A DNA stretch of 24,614 nucleotides from Bacteroidota bacterium (GTDB lineage Bacteria; Bacteroidota; Bacteroidia; Flavobacteriales_F; PHOS-HE28). The notes below the pieces were generated by a model. It was not told the origin of the DNA. It ran no database searches and saw only the letters and a list, made by a program, of their open reading frames with translations. This document shows positions 15,592 through 21,289 of this stretch, in pieces. The position numbers and the translations under genes were made by a program. The DNA lies in the NCBI GenBank assembly GCA_023412755.1, contig JAEZCB010000102.1, positions 1 through 24,614 of the forward strand. Direction: 5' to 3'. Each line of letters opens with the position of its first letter. Position 1 is the stretch's first letter.

Positions 15592-15617
15592 TCCGGCACA
15601 TGTTGCGCATCCGGCAC
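15591..15617. repeat. Nine-base direct repeat upstream of the protease promoter
   Basis: ATCCGGCAC occurs at 15591-15599 and again at 15609-15617, a period of 18 bases. The first copy overlaps the edge of the protease -7 box. The spacing suggests two binding sites on nearly the same helix face, but it could be chance. Confidence 0.35.
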
Positions 15618-15749
15618 TATTCGACCTTGTGCCGATGCTGCCCGACGAAGAGACCGCCCCACCCGTTGCTTCGGCCCATGGTCCCCTGCTACTGCGCGCT
15701 TATGTGTATAAATAGAGCGAGGGTTGGCGCAAGCACCGAAGCCCAGGGA

Positions 15750-15757
15750 TACATTTG
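15750..15757 (+). promoter_or_regulatory. Putative -7 element for the SET-domain gene
   Basis: TACATTTG is a perfect TAnnTTTG, 26 nt before the ATG at 15784. A TTG at 15724-15726 lies 23 nt upstream, a slightly long spacer. The rest of the 15521-15783 gap holds the divergent protease promoter and no convincing gene. Confidence 0.45.
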
Positions 15758-15783
15758 CCGGCCTGAAAGAGCGTTCCCTCCAC

Positions 15784-16305
15784 ATGAGTTTGAAGATCGA
15801 AAGAAGGCGCTCACCCATCCACGGCAATGGCGTATTCGCCACCGGGTCTATCAAGAAGGGTGAACACATCGTTGAGTACAAAGGCAAGCTGATCACACAT
15901 GAACAGGCCGACAATGAACACTACGGGGACCTCAATACGGGGCATACCTTTCTGTTCACCCTGAATGAACATTGGATCATTGATGCCAGCAAGCGCGGCA
16001 ATGTGGCCAAATGGATCAATTGCAGTTGTGAGCCCAACAGCGCAGCTTACGTGCATGAGTCCGCCGACGGTGATCCGAAGAAGGAGAAGGTGATCATTGA
16101 GGCCAAGCGCACCATAAGGCCGGGAGAGGAGATCACCTACGACTACGGTTTCGAATTCGATGTGCCGTATACGAAAAAACTCATGCGCATCTGGGCCTGC
16201 CATTGCGGATCTCCCAAATGCAGAGGCACCATGTTGAAAGGAAAAGGCAGGGTGAAGAAAGCGCGCAGATCAGCGAAAAAGGTCGCCAAACGTGCCGGCC
16301 GCTGA
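15784..16305 (+). CDS. SET-domain protein-lysine methyltransferase with basic tail
   Basis: Protein of 173 residues that should transfer methyl from S-adenosylmethionine to a lysine of a protein. The ATG at 15784 is chosen as the SET domain starts directly (IERRRSPIHGNGVFA). Motifs in order: GNGVF (14-18), NCSCEPN (79-85; canonical NHSCxPN with the His replaced by Cys), GEEITYDYGF (114-123, catalytic Tyr) and a post-SET CHCGSPKCRG (Cys139, 141, 146). With Cys82 these could form the post-SET zinc site, as in eukaryotic enzymes. The last ~25 residues are almost all Lys, Arg, Ala and Gly (KGKGRVKKARRSAKK), like a histone H1 tail, and may bind nucleic acid or be a methylation target. The target protein is unknown. 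The 3' end lies 79 nt before lolA. Confidence 0.9.
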   Translation: MSLKIERRRSPIHGNGVFATGSIKKGEHIVEYKGKLITHEQADNEHYGDLNTGHTFLFTLNEHWIIDASKRGNVAKWINCSCEPNSAAYVHESADGDPKKEKVIIEAKRTIRPGEEITYDYGFEFDVPYTKKLMRIWACHCGSPKCRGTMLKGKGRVKKARRSAKKVAKRAGR

Positions 16306-16321
16306 TCCTGTGGCACGCCTG

Positions 16322-16329
16322 TACTTTCG
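16322..16329 (+). promoter_or_regulatory. Putative -7 element for the LolA-family gene
   Basis: TACTTTCG, one base off TAnnTTTG, lies 55 nt before the ATG at 16385. No TTTG is seen at -33. It suggests that the gene can be transcribed apart from the SET gene. Confidence 0.3.
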
Positions 16330-16384
16330 TACCGCCCAGTGGCATGACCTTTGCCATTCGCTCGCCGCTATTATGAATAGACCC

Positions 16385-17032
16385 ATGAGAACACTGCTTA
16401 TCCTGCTTGCTCCCTTGTTCATGCTGGCCGTGCCGGCCTATTCACAGGATGATGCCAAGAGCAAGGCCATTCTGGACGAACTAATGGCGAAGGCCCGGAC
16501 CTGGAACAGCTTTGAGGCCGATTTCTCCAGCCGGCTGCAAAGCACTCGGGACAAACTCGACGTGCAACAGCAGGGCCAGATGAAAGTGAAGGGCAACCGG
16601 TTCCGGCTACAGCTGGACAAGAACACCATTATAAATGATGGTAACACCATGTACACCTACAGCAAGGAGAGCAATGAGGTGACCTTGAGCGATCCTTCGG
16701 AAATGGACCAGGAACTCGACCCTTCGAAACTCTTCACCCAATATGAAAAAGGTTTCAAAAGCCAGTTCGTGGAGGAACGTACGGAGAACGGCACCACTGT
16801 TCAGGTAGTGAAACTATTCCCGCTCGAGCCCGCCAAGAAGCCTTACCATACCGTGGTGCTCACAGTAGATAAGGCGAAGAAAGAACCGCGTAAGATCGAA
16901 GTGTTGTACAAGGATGGCAATCATGTCACCTACACCCTGGACCGCTTCGTGGCGAACCCGGAACTCGCGGACGGCCTTTTCGCCTTCGATAAAAGCAAGT
17001 ATCCGGGGGTGGAAGTGAATGACATGCGCTGA
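16385..17032 (+). CDS. lolA: LolA-family outer-membrane lipoprotein carrier
   Basis: Periplasmic protein of 215 residues with a signal peptide (MRTLLILLAPLFMLAVPAYSQ). The ATG at 16385 is preferred; one four codons upstream (16373) is also possible. The mature part follows the LolA half-barrel pattern: a helix with AILDELMAKARTWNSFEADFS, strands QQGQMKVKGNRFRLQLD, NDGNTMYTYSKESNEVTLSD, then a late VVLTVDKAKKEPRKIEVLYKDG and a C-terminal FDKSKYPGVEVNDMR. LolA shuttles lipoproteins from LolCDE to the outer membrane. Many Bacteroidota carry lolA next to ftsK; here the upstream neighbour is a SET gene instead. It converges with the small membrane protein gene, with only two bases between stops. 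Confidence 0.88.
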   Translation: MRTLLILLAPLFMLAVPAYSQDDAKSKAILDELMAKARTWNSFEADFSSRLQSTRDKLDVQQQGQMKVKGNRFRLQLDKNTIINDGNTMYTYSKESNEVTLSDPSEMDQELDPSKLFTQYEKGFKSQFVEERTENGTTVQVVKLFPLEPAKKPYHTVVLTVDKAKKEPRKIEVLYKDGNHVTYTLDRFVANPELADGLFAFDKSKYPGVEVNDMR

Positions 17033-17034
17033 TC

Positions 17035-17325
17035 CTAGCGCAAGAGCACATTCCCGGCCCAAAGAAGCCACATCACTATGCCTGCCAGCATGCCTACGGC
17101 CCCGGTATAAAGACCGGCCCGGCTGTTTCGGATGCTGCTTCTGGAGTACTTCGCCCCGTGCCGCTTCTTCAAATAGTGACCGGCCAGCGAGAAAAGTAGG
17201 GCCAGTCCGGCCAGAACCACGGCCAGTGAGCAGAGATGCCGTAGGAATGCGAGCGGTATGCTCAATACTCCGAACACCAGTGTAACGGTGCTCAGCGGCA
17301 GCCTTCTCCCAGCCGCCGTGTTCAT
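17035..17325 (-). CDS. Small membrane protein coupled to coaE
   Basis: Protein of 96 residues with two or three membrane segments (~14-30 LVFGVLSIPLAFLRHLC, ~33-49 LAVVLAGLALLFSLAGHY, ~72-92 LYTGAVGMLAGIVMWLLWAG) separated by a basic loop (LKKRHGAKYSRSSIRNSR). The pattern resembles small DUF4190-like membrane proteins of Bacteroidota, though I cannot name the family with certainty. Its ATG overlaps the coaE stop as ATGA, which supports that it is real and made with CoaE. No function can be given. Confidence 0.75.
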   Translation of the reverse strand: MNTAAGRRLPLSTVTLVFGVLSIPLAFLRHLCSLAVVLAGLALLFSLAGHYLKKRHGAKYSRSSIRNSRAGLYTGAVGMLAGIVMWLLWAGNVLLR

Positions 17326-17906
17326 GCGACTGAAAGCAGCTTCTGGTGGATCTCCAGCACTTGCGGTATCACCAAATGCCGATCATCGTTCATGACCACA
17401 TGATCGGAGATCGCCAACCGCTCCTCCTCCCCTGCCTGACTTCGCACGCGGGCCCGCACGGTCACCGCATCCACACCATCCCGCTTCATCACACGCTGGA
17501 TGCGCAACTCTTCCGGAGCCGACACCACGATCACCCGATCGAACGCTTTGTATCCACCGGTTTCCGCAAGGATCGCTGCTTCCATCACCACATAGCGGGC
17601 TTGCTGCCTTTGCGCCCACTGGGTAAAGTCCTTTCGCACAACCGGGTGCACAAGGGCATTCAACTCCTTCAGTGCTTTGGGGTCCTTGAACACAATCGAA
17701 GCCAGCGCCTTGCGATCCAGAATGCCATGGGGGTAGATAGCTGATCCGAATCGCGCGGTCAACGCCGCCTTCAGATCGGGATCTTCGGCCATCAGCCGTT
17801 TGGCCTCCACATCCGCTTCGAATACCGGCACCTGCAGTATTTGCAGGATGCGAGCGATCAGCGATTTGCCGCTGCCGATACCGCCAGTAAGCGCTACGCG
17901 GAGCAT
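17322..17906 (-). CDS. coaE: Dephospho-CoA kinase
   Basis: Cytoplasmic enzyme of 194 residues that phosphorylates dephospho-CoA at the ribose 3'-OH using ATP, the last step of coenzyme A synthesis. The P-loop GGIGSGKS is at residues 8-15, followed by the nucleotide/CoA region PVFEADVEAKRLM, IVFKDPKALKELNALVHPVV, and the late LRIQRVMKRDGVDAVTVRARVRSQ lid segment. The length is normal for the family. A promoter-like element and a hairpin lie in the 191-nt gap that separates it from yajC, so it may be transcribed on its own as well as with the operon upstream. The 3' end overlaps the small membrane protein gene. Confidence 0.93.
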   Translation of the reverse strand: MLRVALTGGIGSGKSLIARILQILQVPVFEADVEAKRLMAEDPDLKAALTARFGSAIYPHGILDRKALASIVFKDPKALKELNALVHPVVRKDFTQWAQRQQARYVVMEAAILAETGGYKAFDRVIVVSAPEELRIQRVMKRDGVDAVTVRARVRSQAGEEERLAISDHVVMNDDRHLVIPQVLEIHQKLLSVA

Positions 17907-17954
17907 ATGGGGCAGTGTGAACGCGTGAATGAGGAACGTGCTGTGCGCAAACCG

Positions 17955-17970
17955 TTCTGATCTTTCAGAA
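17955..17970. repeat. Perfect hairpin in the coaE leader
   Basis: TTCTGA-TCTT-TCAGAA, a 6-bp perfect inverted repeat with a 4-nt loop, lies just downstream of the putative coaE -7 element and 48 nt before its ATG. It could affect mRNA stability or translation. No T-tract follows on either strand. Confidence 0.35.
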
Positions 17971-17972
17971 GG

Positions 17973-18101
17973 GTGACGAAATTAATCGCACGTTCGGTCG
18001 AGGATACCTACTTCAGTGAATTGAGGAACACTAGAAGCGGCAGCGAACGCATGGTGGCCGCCGGACACCCGGCCCTCAATGATCGGTCCATGGCCAACTA
18101 G
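17973..18101 (+). CDS. Candidate 42-residue small ORF in the coaE-yajC gap
   Basis: A GTG-started frame (MTKLIARSVEDTYFSELRNT...) runs opposite to coaE and yajC and ends in a TAG that shares a CTAG palindrome with the yajC stop. The composition looks protein-like (no long runs, mixed charges). However, it has no recognised family, no promoter and only a weak AGAAGG before the GTG. It is reported because it fills most of an otherwise empty 191-nt gap; it may well be noncoding. Confidence 0.15.
   Translation: MTKLIARSVEDTYFSELRNTRSGSERMVAAGHPALNDRSMAN
17977..17984 (-). promoter_or_regulatory. Putative -7 element for coaE
   Basis: The minus strand reads TAATTTCG, one base off TAnnTTTG, 70 nt before the coaE ATG. 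Its position within the yajC-coaE gap fits an internal promoter. Confidence 0.35.
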
Positions 18102-18430
18102 GTGGCTGCCTTCGCTGTGGCTTCGTTGAGCTGCATGGTATTGTCCATGGCGATGGCGCTCTTCTCGAAACGGATCTTCACATTGCTGTCCACTTCCAGC
18201 AGTACGGTGGTATCCGCGATCTCCACCACCCGGCCGTGGACACCACCGATGGTGACCACCTTGCTGCCTTTCTGCAGGCTCTCGCGGAATTTCTTGGCGT
18301 CCTTGGCTTTCTTCTGCTGTGGGCGGATCATGAAGAAGTAGAACACGATCATGAGGGCACCCATCATGATCCAGAAACTGGTGGGGCTTTGTTCGCCGGA
18401 AGCTTGAAGAAGGATATTGGAGGTGATCAT
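18098..18430 (-). CDS. yajC: Preprotein translocase subunit YajC
   Basis: Inner-membrane protein of 110 residues that associates with SecDF and the SecYEG channel during protein export. One membrane helix (~19-37, FWIMMGALMIVFYFFMIRPQ) is followed at once by the family signature RPQQKKAKDAKKFRESLQKG and a beta-rich domain (KVVTIGGVHGRVVEIADTTVLLEVD, IRFEKSAI). Length and order are standard. It starts seven bases after the DUF1573 stop, so the two are in one operon. Confidence 0.95.
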   Translation of the reverse strand: MITSNILLQASGEQSPTSFWIMMGALMIVFYFFMIRPQQKKAKDAKKFRESLQKGSKVVTIGGVHGRVVEIADTTVLLEVDSNVKIRFEKSAIAMDNTMQLNEATAKAAT

Positions 18431-18437
18431 CTGGTTC

Positions 18438-18914
18438 TTATCTGTTGCTGGTCTCTGGTCCTATCACTTCACCGGAAATGGTGAGTACACTGGTGGGCGG
18501 TGTGGTGTTGGCCACCACGGTCACGGTCTTATCCTGGCGGCCGGTGCGGCCTTCACTATCGAATACCACCTCAATGCTTCCGGTATCACCTGGTTCGATC
18601 GGGTGTTTGGGCCACTCCTTGCCGACCGTACAGCCACAGGAGCCACGTACATCGGTAAGCACAAGCGGGCTGCCACCGGTATTCTTGAATTTGAACAGCT
18701 GGTTGACCTTGTTTCCCTGTACGATCCGTCCCATGTCGAAGTGTGTCTCCTCGAAGCTGATCTTGGGCAGGTCCTTTTCGTTCACCTGTTCATAACCACT
18801 CACTGGGAACTTCACGACATCCGCCGTTATGGTGCCATCCTTTTCACTGTGGTCGGTTAGCTGGCAGCCACCCAGCAACAGCGCCGGCAGCAGCATGATG
18901 AAGGCGCGCCGCAT
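18438..18914 (-). CDS. DUF1573 lipoprotein
   Basis: Envelope lipoprotein of 158 residues. The ATG at 18914 is chosen because it begins a textbook lipoprotein signal, MRRAFIMLLPALLLGGCQ, with the acylated Cys at 17. An in-frame ATG at 19037, five bases after the nusB stop, would add 41 coding-like residues before this signal and cannot be excluded. The mature part holds a DUF1573 immunoglobulin-like domain (~55-155): ISFEETHFDMGRIVQGNKV, FKFKNTGGSPLVLTDV, the hallmark GSCGCTV, PIEPGDTGSIEVVFDSEGRTG, and a final VVANTTPP...ISGEV. The role of DUF1573 is unknown; it is very common in Bacteroidota next to nusB and yajC, as here. Confidence 0.85.
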   Translation of the reverse strand: MRRAFIMLLPALLLGGCQLTDHSEKDGTITADVVKFPVSGYEQVNEKDLPKISFEETHFDMGRIVQGNKVNQLFKFKNTGGSPLVLTDVRGSCGCTVGKEWPKHPIEPGDTGSIEVVFDSEGRTGRQDKTVTVVANTTPPTSVLTISGEVIGPETSNR

Positions 18915-19042
18915 GGGCCGGCCTTTCTGGCGTTCCGTGGGTATGGGGATCGGTACAGGCTCCTTTCCGCCCTCACCTTTCAATGCCTTCCATAATTCCT
19001 CCAGCCTGCGCAGGATCTTTCCGGTGGTGTTCCCCATGCGTT

Positions 19043-19993
19043 CTAGCTTTCAAGAAGTCCACGACCCACCTTGCGTATACGCCCATCCGCCTTCATTTCA
19101 ATGAAAAGCTTGTCAAGTACTCCGTTTATGAAGTTCTTGCTTTTGGGTGTGCTGTAGGCCTTGGCGATCTCGATGTATTCGTTCAACGTGACCTTAACGG
19201 GGATCTGCTCGAAAACGCGTACTTCGGTGAGGGCCATTTTCATGAGGATCATATCGCTAAGCGCGATCCTGTCGCTTTCCCAATTGCTGGCCTTTTCCGC
19301 AATGGACCTACCGTGCTCCTGATCGAATTCGATGGTGCGGCGGTATAAGGTGGTGACGAAATCCACCTCCTCCTTCGGCTCGCGCGAAAGCTCTCCCATC
19401 TGGGTATCGATGCCTTCACCCTCCTTCATCTGCTCCAATCCGCGCTTCACCATGGTGGCGGCAAGGTCCAGATCCTCCAACCAGTAGATGCTGCGGCCCT
19501 CGAATACATCCTGCAGCGCCTCATGGTTGGCTATATGATCGCTGAACAATGTTACCATGAATGCCTGGTCCTTGCGAAAACCGGGCTCCGGATCGCCCAT
19601 GTATCGCTTGTACAATTCACTGGCCTCAAGTTCCTTCAGCAGCTTGGTGAAGAGATCTTTGTTGCCCACCCAGCTCAATCGCCTCCGGGATGCTTCGGCC
19701 CGCAACCGCTCGCTTTCCGCGATGGCCTTCAAAACTGGATTCTCCAGGAAACGCATGTTCGGTGCAAGATCCTCCGGCGTGGGCAGCCGCTTGTTCCTGC
19801 GCTCTTCGATGCGCAGTTCCGCGATGTGGCGCAACTCACCGAATACGAGCAGCAGGCTCAGGAACAGGTCATGCGTACGTTCGATGCTCTGCAGCAGCTC
19901 TTTCTCCAGTCTGGCGGCACTGGCACTATCACTCTGCCAGTAGGCGTAGAGCGATTGGAAGACCTTGATGCGTAGATAACGGCGATTCAGCAT
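19043..19993 (-). CDS. nusB: Transcription antitermination factor NusB (long form)
   Basis: RNA-binding protein of 316 residues that with NusE, NusA and NusG prevents early termination, mainly on rRNA operons. The N-terminus (MLNRRYLRIKVFQSLYAYWQ) and the C-terminal half (DFVTTLYRRTIEF, DRIALSDMILMKMALTEV, IPVKVTLNEYIEIAKAYSTPKSKNFINGVLDKL) carry the usual NusB core. About 150 residues are inserted or added between, as is typical for Bacteroidota; E. coli NusB is ~140. The gene begins 12 nt after the leucine dehydrogenase stop and is followed closely by the DUF1573 gene, so all are likely one transcript. Confidence 0.93.
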   Translation of the reverse strand: MLNRRYLRIKVFQSLYAYWQSDSASAARLEKELLQSIERTHDLFLSLLLVFGELRHIAELRIEERRNKRLPTPEDLAPNMRFLENPVLKAIAESERLRAEASRRRLSWVGNKDLFTKLLKELEASELYKRYMGDPEPGFRKDQAFMVTLFSDHIANHEALQDVFEGRSIYWLEDLDLAATMVKRGLEQMKEGEGIDTQMGELSREPKEEVDFVTTLYRRTIEFDQEHGRSIAEKASNWESDRIALSDMILMKMALTEVRVFEQIPVKVTLNEYIEIAKAYSTPKSKNFINGVLDKLFIEMKADGRIRKVGRGLLES

Positions 19994-20005
19994 TCTTTTC
20001 CTCTC

Positions 20006-21109
20006 TCAGAAACGGATCCCCGCTTTGCGCATGGTCTCCACACGCTCTTCGGCCGCCTGGTTGGCCGCCAGATAGGTGGGGATCCCCTTTTCGGCGCTGG
20101 CATCGAAACAACGCAACGCGGTGTCGTAGATCAGCTCCGTCTGGTTGAGGGCGGCCTGCCTGTTGTATCCCTTGCGTTCCCATGCGCAATTGATGATGCC
20201 GCCCGCATTGATGAGGAAATCCGGAGCATATAGGATGCCTTTCTCCATCACCGCCTGGCCATGCGCACTTTCATCCGCCAGCTGGTTGTTGGCACCTCCC
20301 GCGATCACGCTGCACTTCAAGCGCTTCAATGTTTCATCGTTTATGGTGGCCCCAAGTGCACAGGGCGAATAGATGTCCATGTCCAGATCATAGATGGCAT
20401 CACTCTTCACCACCTTCACGGACGGGTGCTGTGCCACTACCGCTGCTACCTTCTCCTCATGGATGTCGCTCAGGTACACCACCGCACCCTCCTTCACCAG
20501 ATGGTCCACCAGATAACGGCCCACATTGCCAGCACCTTGCACGGCCACCTTGCGCCCTTGCAACGATCCATTGCCATAGGCCTTCTTCGCGGCGGCCTTC
20601 ATGCCCATGTAGACACCATAGGCCGTAACAGGGCTTGGATCACCGCTGCCGCCCATTTCGATCGGCAGGCCGGCCACGTTGCCGGTCTCCTTGCGGATGT
20701 TCACCATATCGATGGTGCTCATGCCCACATCCTCAGCCGTGATGTAGCGCCCATTCAGGCTTTCCACGAAACGCCCGAAACGGCGGAACATGGCCTCGGT
20801 CTTCTGGGTTCGGGCATCGCCGATGATCACGGCCTTGCCGCCCCCGAGATCCAAACCGGCCAAGGAGCTCTTGTAGGTCATCCCCCGGCTTAGCCGTAGC
20901 ACATCATGCAACGCTTCCGCTTCGCTGGCGTAAGGCCACATGCGTGTACCACCAAGGGCTGGCCCGAGGGTGGTATCGTGGATGGCGATGATGGCGCGTA
21001 GCCCCGTGGGGCGATCGAAACAGAAAAGCACCTCCTCGTGATCGTGCTTTTCCATGCGGCCGATGACAACATCGGCGGATTGAGGGGTCTGGAGCGTGGT
21101 TGTGACCAT
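20006..21109 (-). CDS. Leucine dehydrogenase-type Glu/Leu/Phe/Val dehydrogenase
   Basis: Cytoplasmic NAD-dependent enzyme of 367 residues that reversibly deaminates branched-chain amino acids to 2-oxo acids and ammonia. Diagnostic blocks: GPALGGTRMWPY (49-60), GMTYKSSLAGLDLGGGKAVI (76-95; the two catalytic lysines are at 80 and 92), AEDVGMSTIDM, the Rossmann motif GAGNVG (192-197), CALGATIND and ADFLINAGG-like PDFLINAGGIIN near 300. The length matches leucine dehydrogenase (~365) and not glutamate dehydrogenase (~450). The ATG at 21109 gives a short extra N-terminal stretch; an ATG at codon 19 is an alternative. It heads the operon with nusB, DUF1573 and yajC, an order common in Flavobacteriales. 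Confidence 0.93.
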   Translation of the reverse strand: MVTTTLQTPQSADVVIGRMEKHDHEEVLFCFDRPTGLRAIIAIHDTTLGPALGGTRMWPYASEAEALHDVLRLSRGMTYKSSLAGLDLGGGKAVIIGDARTQKTEAMFRRFGRFVESLNGRYITAEDVGMSTIDMVNIRKETGNVAGLPIEMGGSGDPSPVTAYGVYMGMKAAAKKAYGNGSLQGRKVAVQGAGNVGRYLVDHLVKEGAVVYLSDIHEEKVAAVVAQHPSVKVVKSDAIYDLDMDIYSPCALGATINDETLKRLKCSVIAGGANNQLADESAHGQAVMEKGILYAPDFLINAGGIINCAWERKGYNRQAALNQTELIYDTALRCFDASAEKGIPTYLAANQAAEERVETMRKAGIRF

Positions 21110-21221
21110 GACCGGTTCGTGGTTCTAAGATCTTGCCGTTCCTATGGGGATGAACACACGGATCAATGCCGGAATGGTCATTCGGTCAATGCGGCCCATA
21201 TTCTCCCCTGCGGTACGGACC

Positions 21222-21229
21222 TACCTTTG
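21222..21229 (+). promoter_or_regulatory. Putative -7 element for the ABC exporter
   Basis: TACCTTTG, a perfect TAnnTTTG, lies 60 nt before the ATG at 21290. The -33 area reads ATTC, a poor match. Confidence 0.35.
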
Positions 21230-21262
21230 GGCCTCTTTGTGAAGCCATCCGGATAGGTGGCG

Positions 21263-21270
21263 CAAAAGTA
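21263..21270 (-). promoter_or_regulatory. Putative -7 element for the leucine dehydrogenase operon
   Basis: The minus strand reads TACTTTTG followed by CGCC, a perfect TAnnTTTG. TTAG lies 16 nt upstream at the -33 side. It would leave a leader of about 145 nt before the ATG at 21109, longer than others here. It crosses the divergent ABC promoter, so the two transcripts overlap at their 5' ends. Confidence 0.45.
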
Positions 21271-21289
21271 GCAAAGTCCCGGCGCCCTA

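Noticed and set aside
15600..15863. Plus-strand frame between protease and SET gene
   Set aside because: It overlaps the SET start and promoter in another frame, and its Cys/Arg/Pro-rich translation shows no family.
15555..15914. Minus-strand frame across the protease-SET gap
   Set aside because: It runs antisense through the SET N-terminus and shows no domain. The protease promoter lies in the same interval.
17099..17138. CCGGT/ACCGG hairpin after lolA as terminator
   Set aside because: Only 5 bp, no T-tract, and within the codons of the small membrane protein; too weak to claim.
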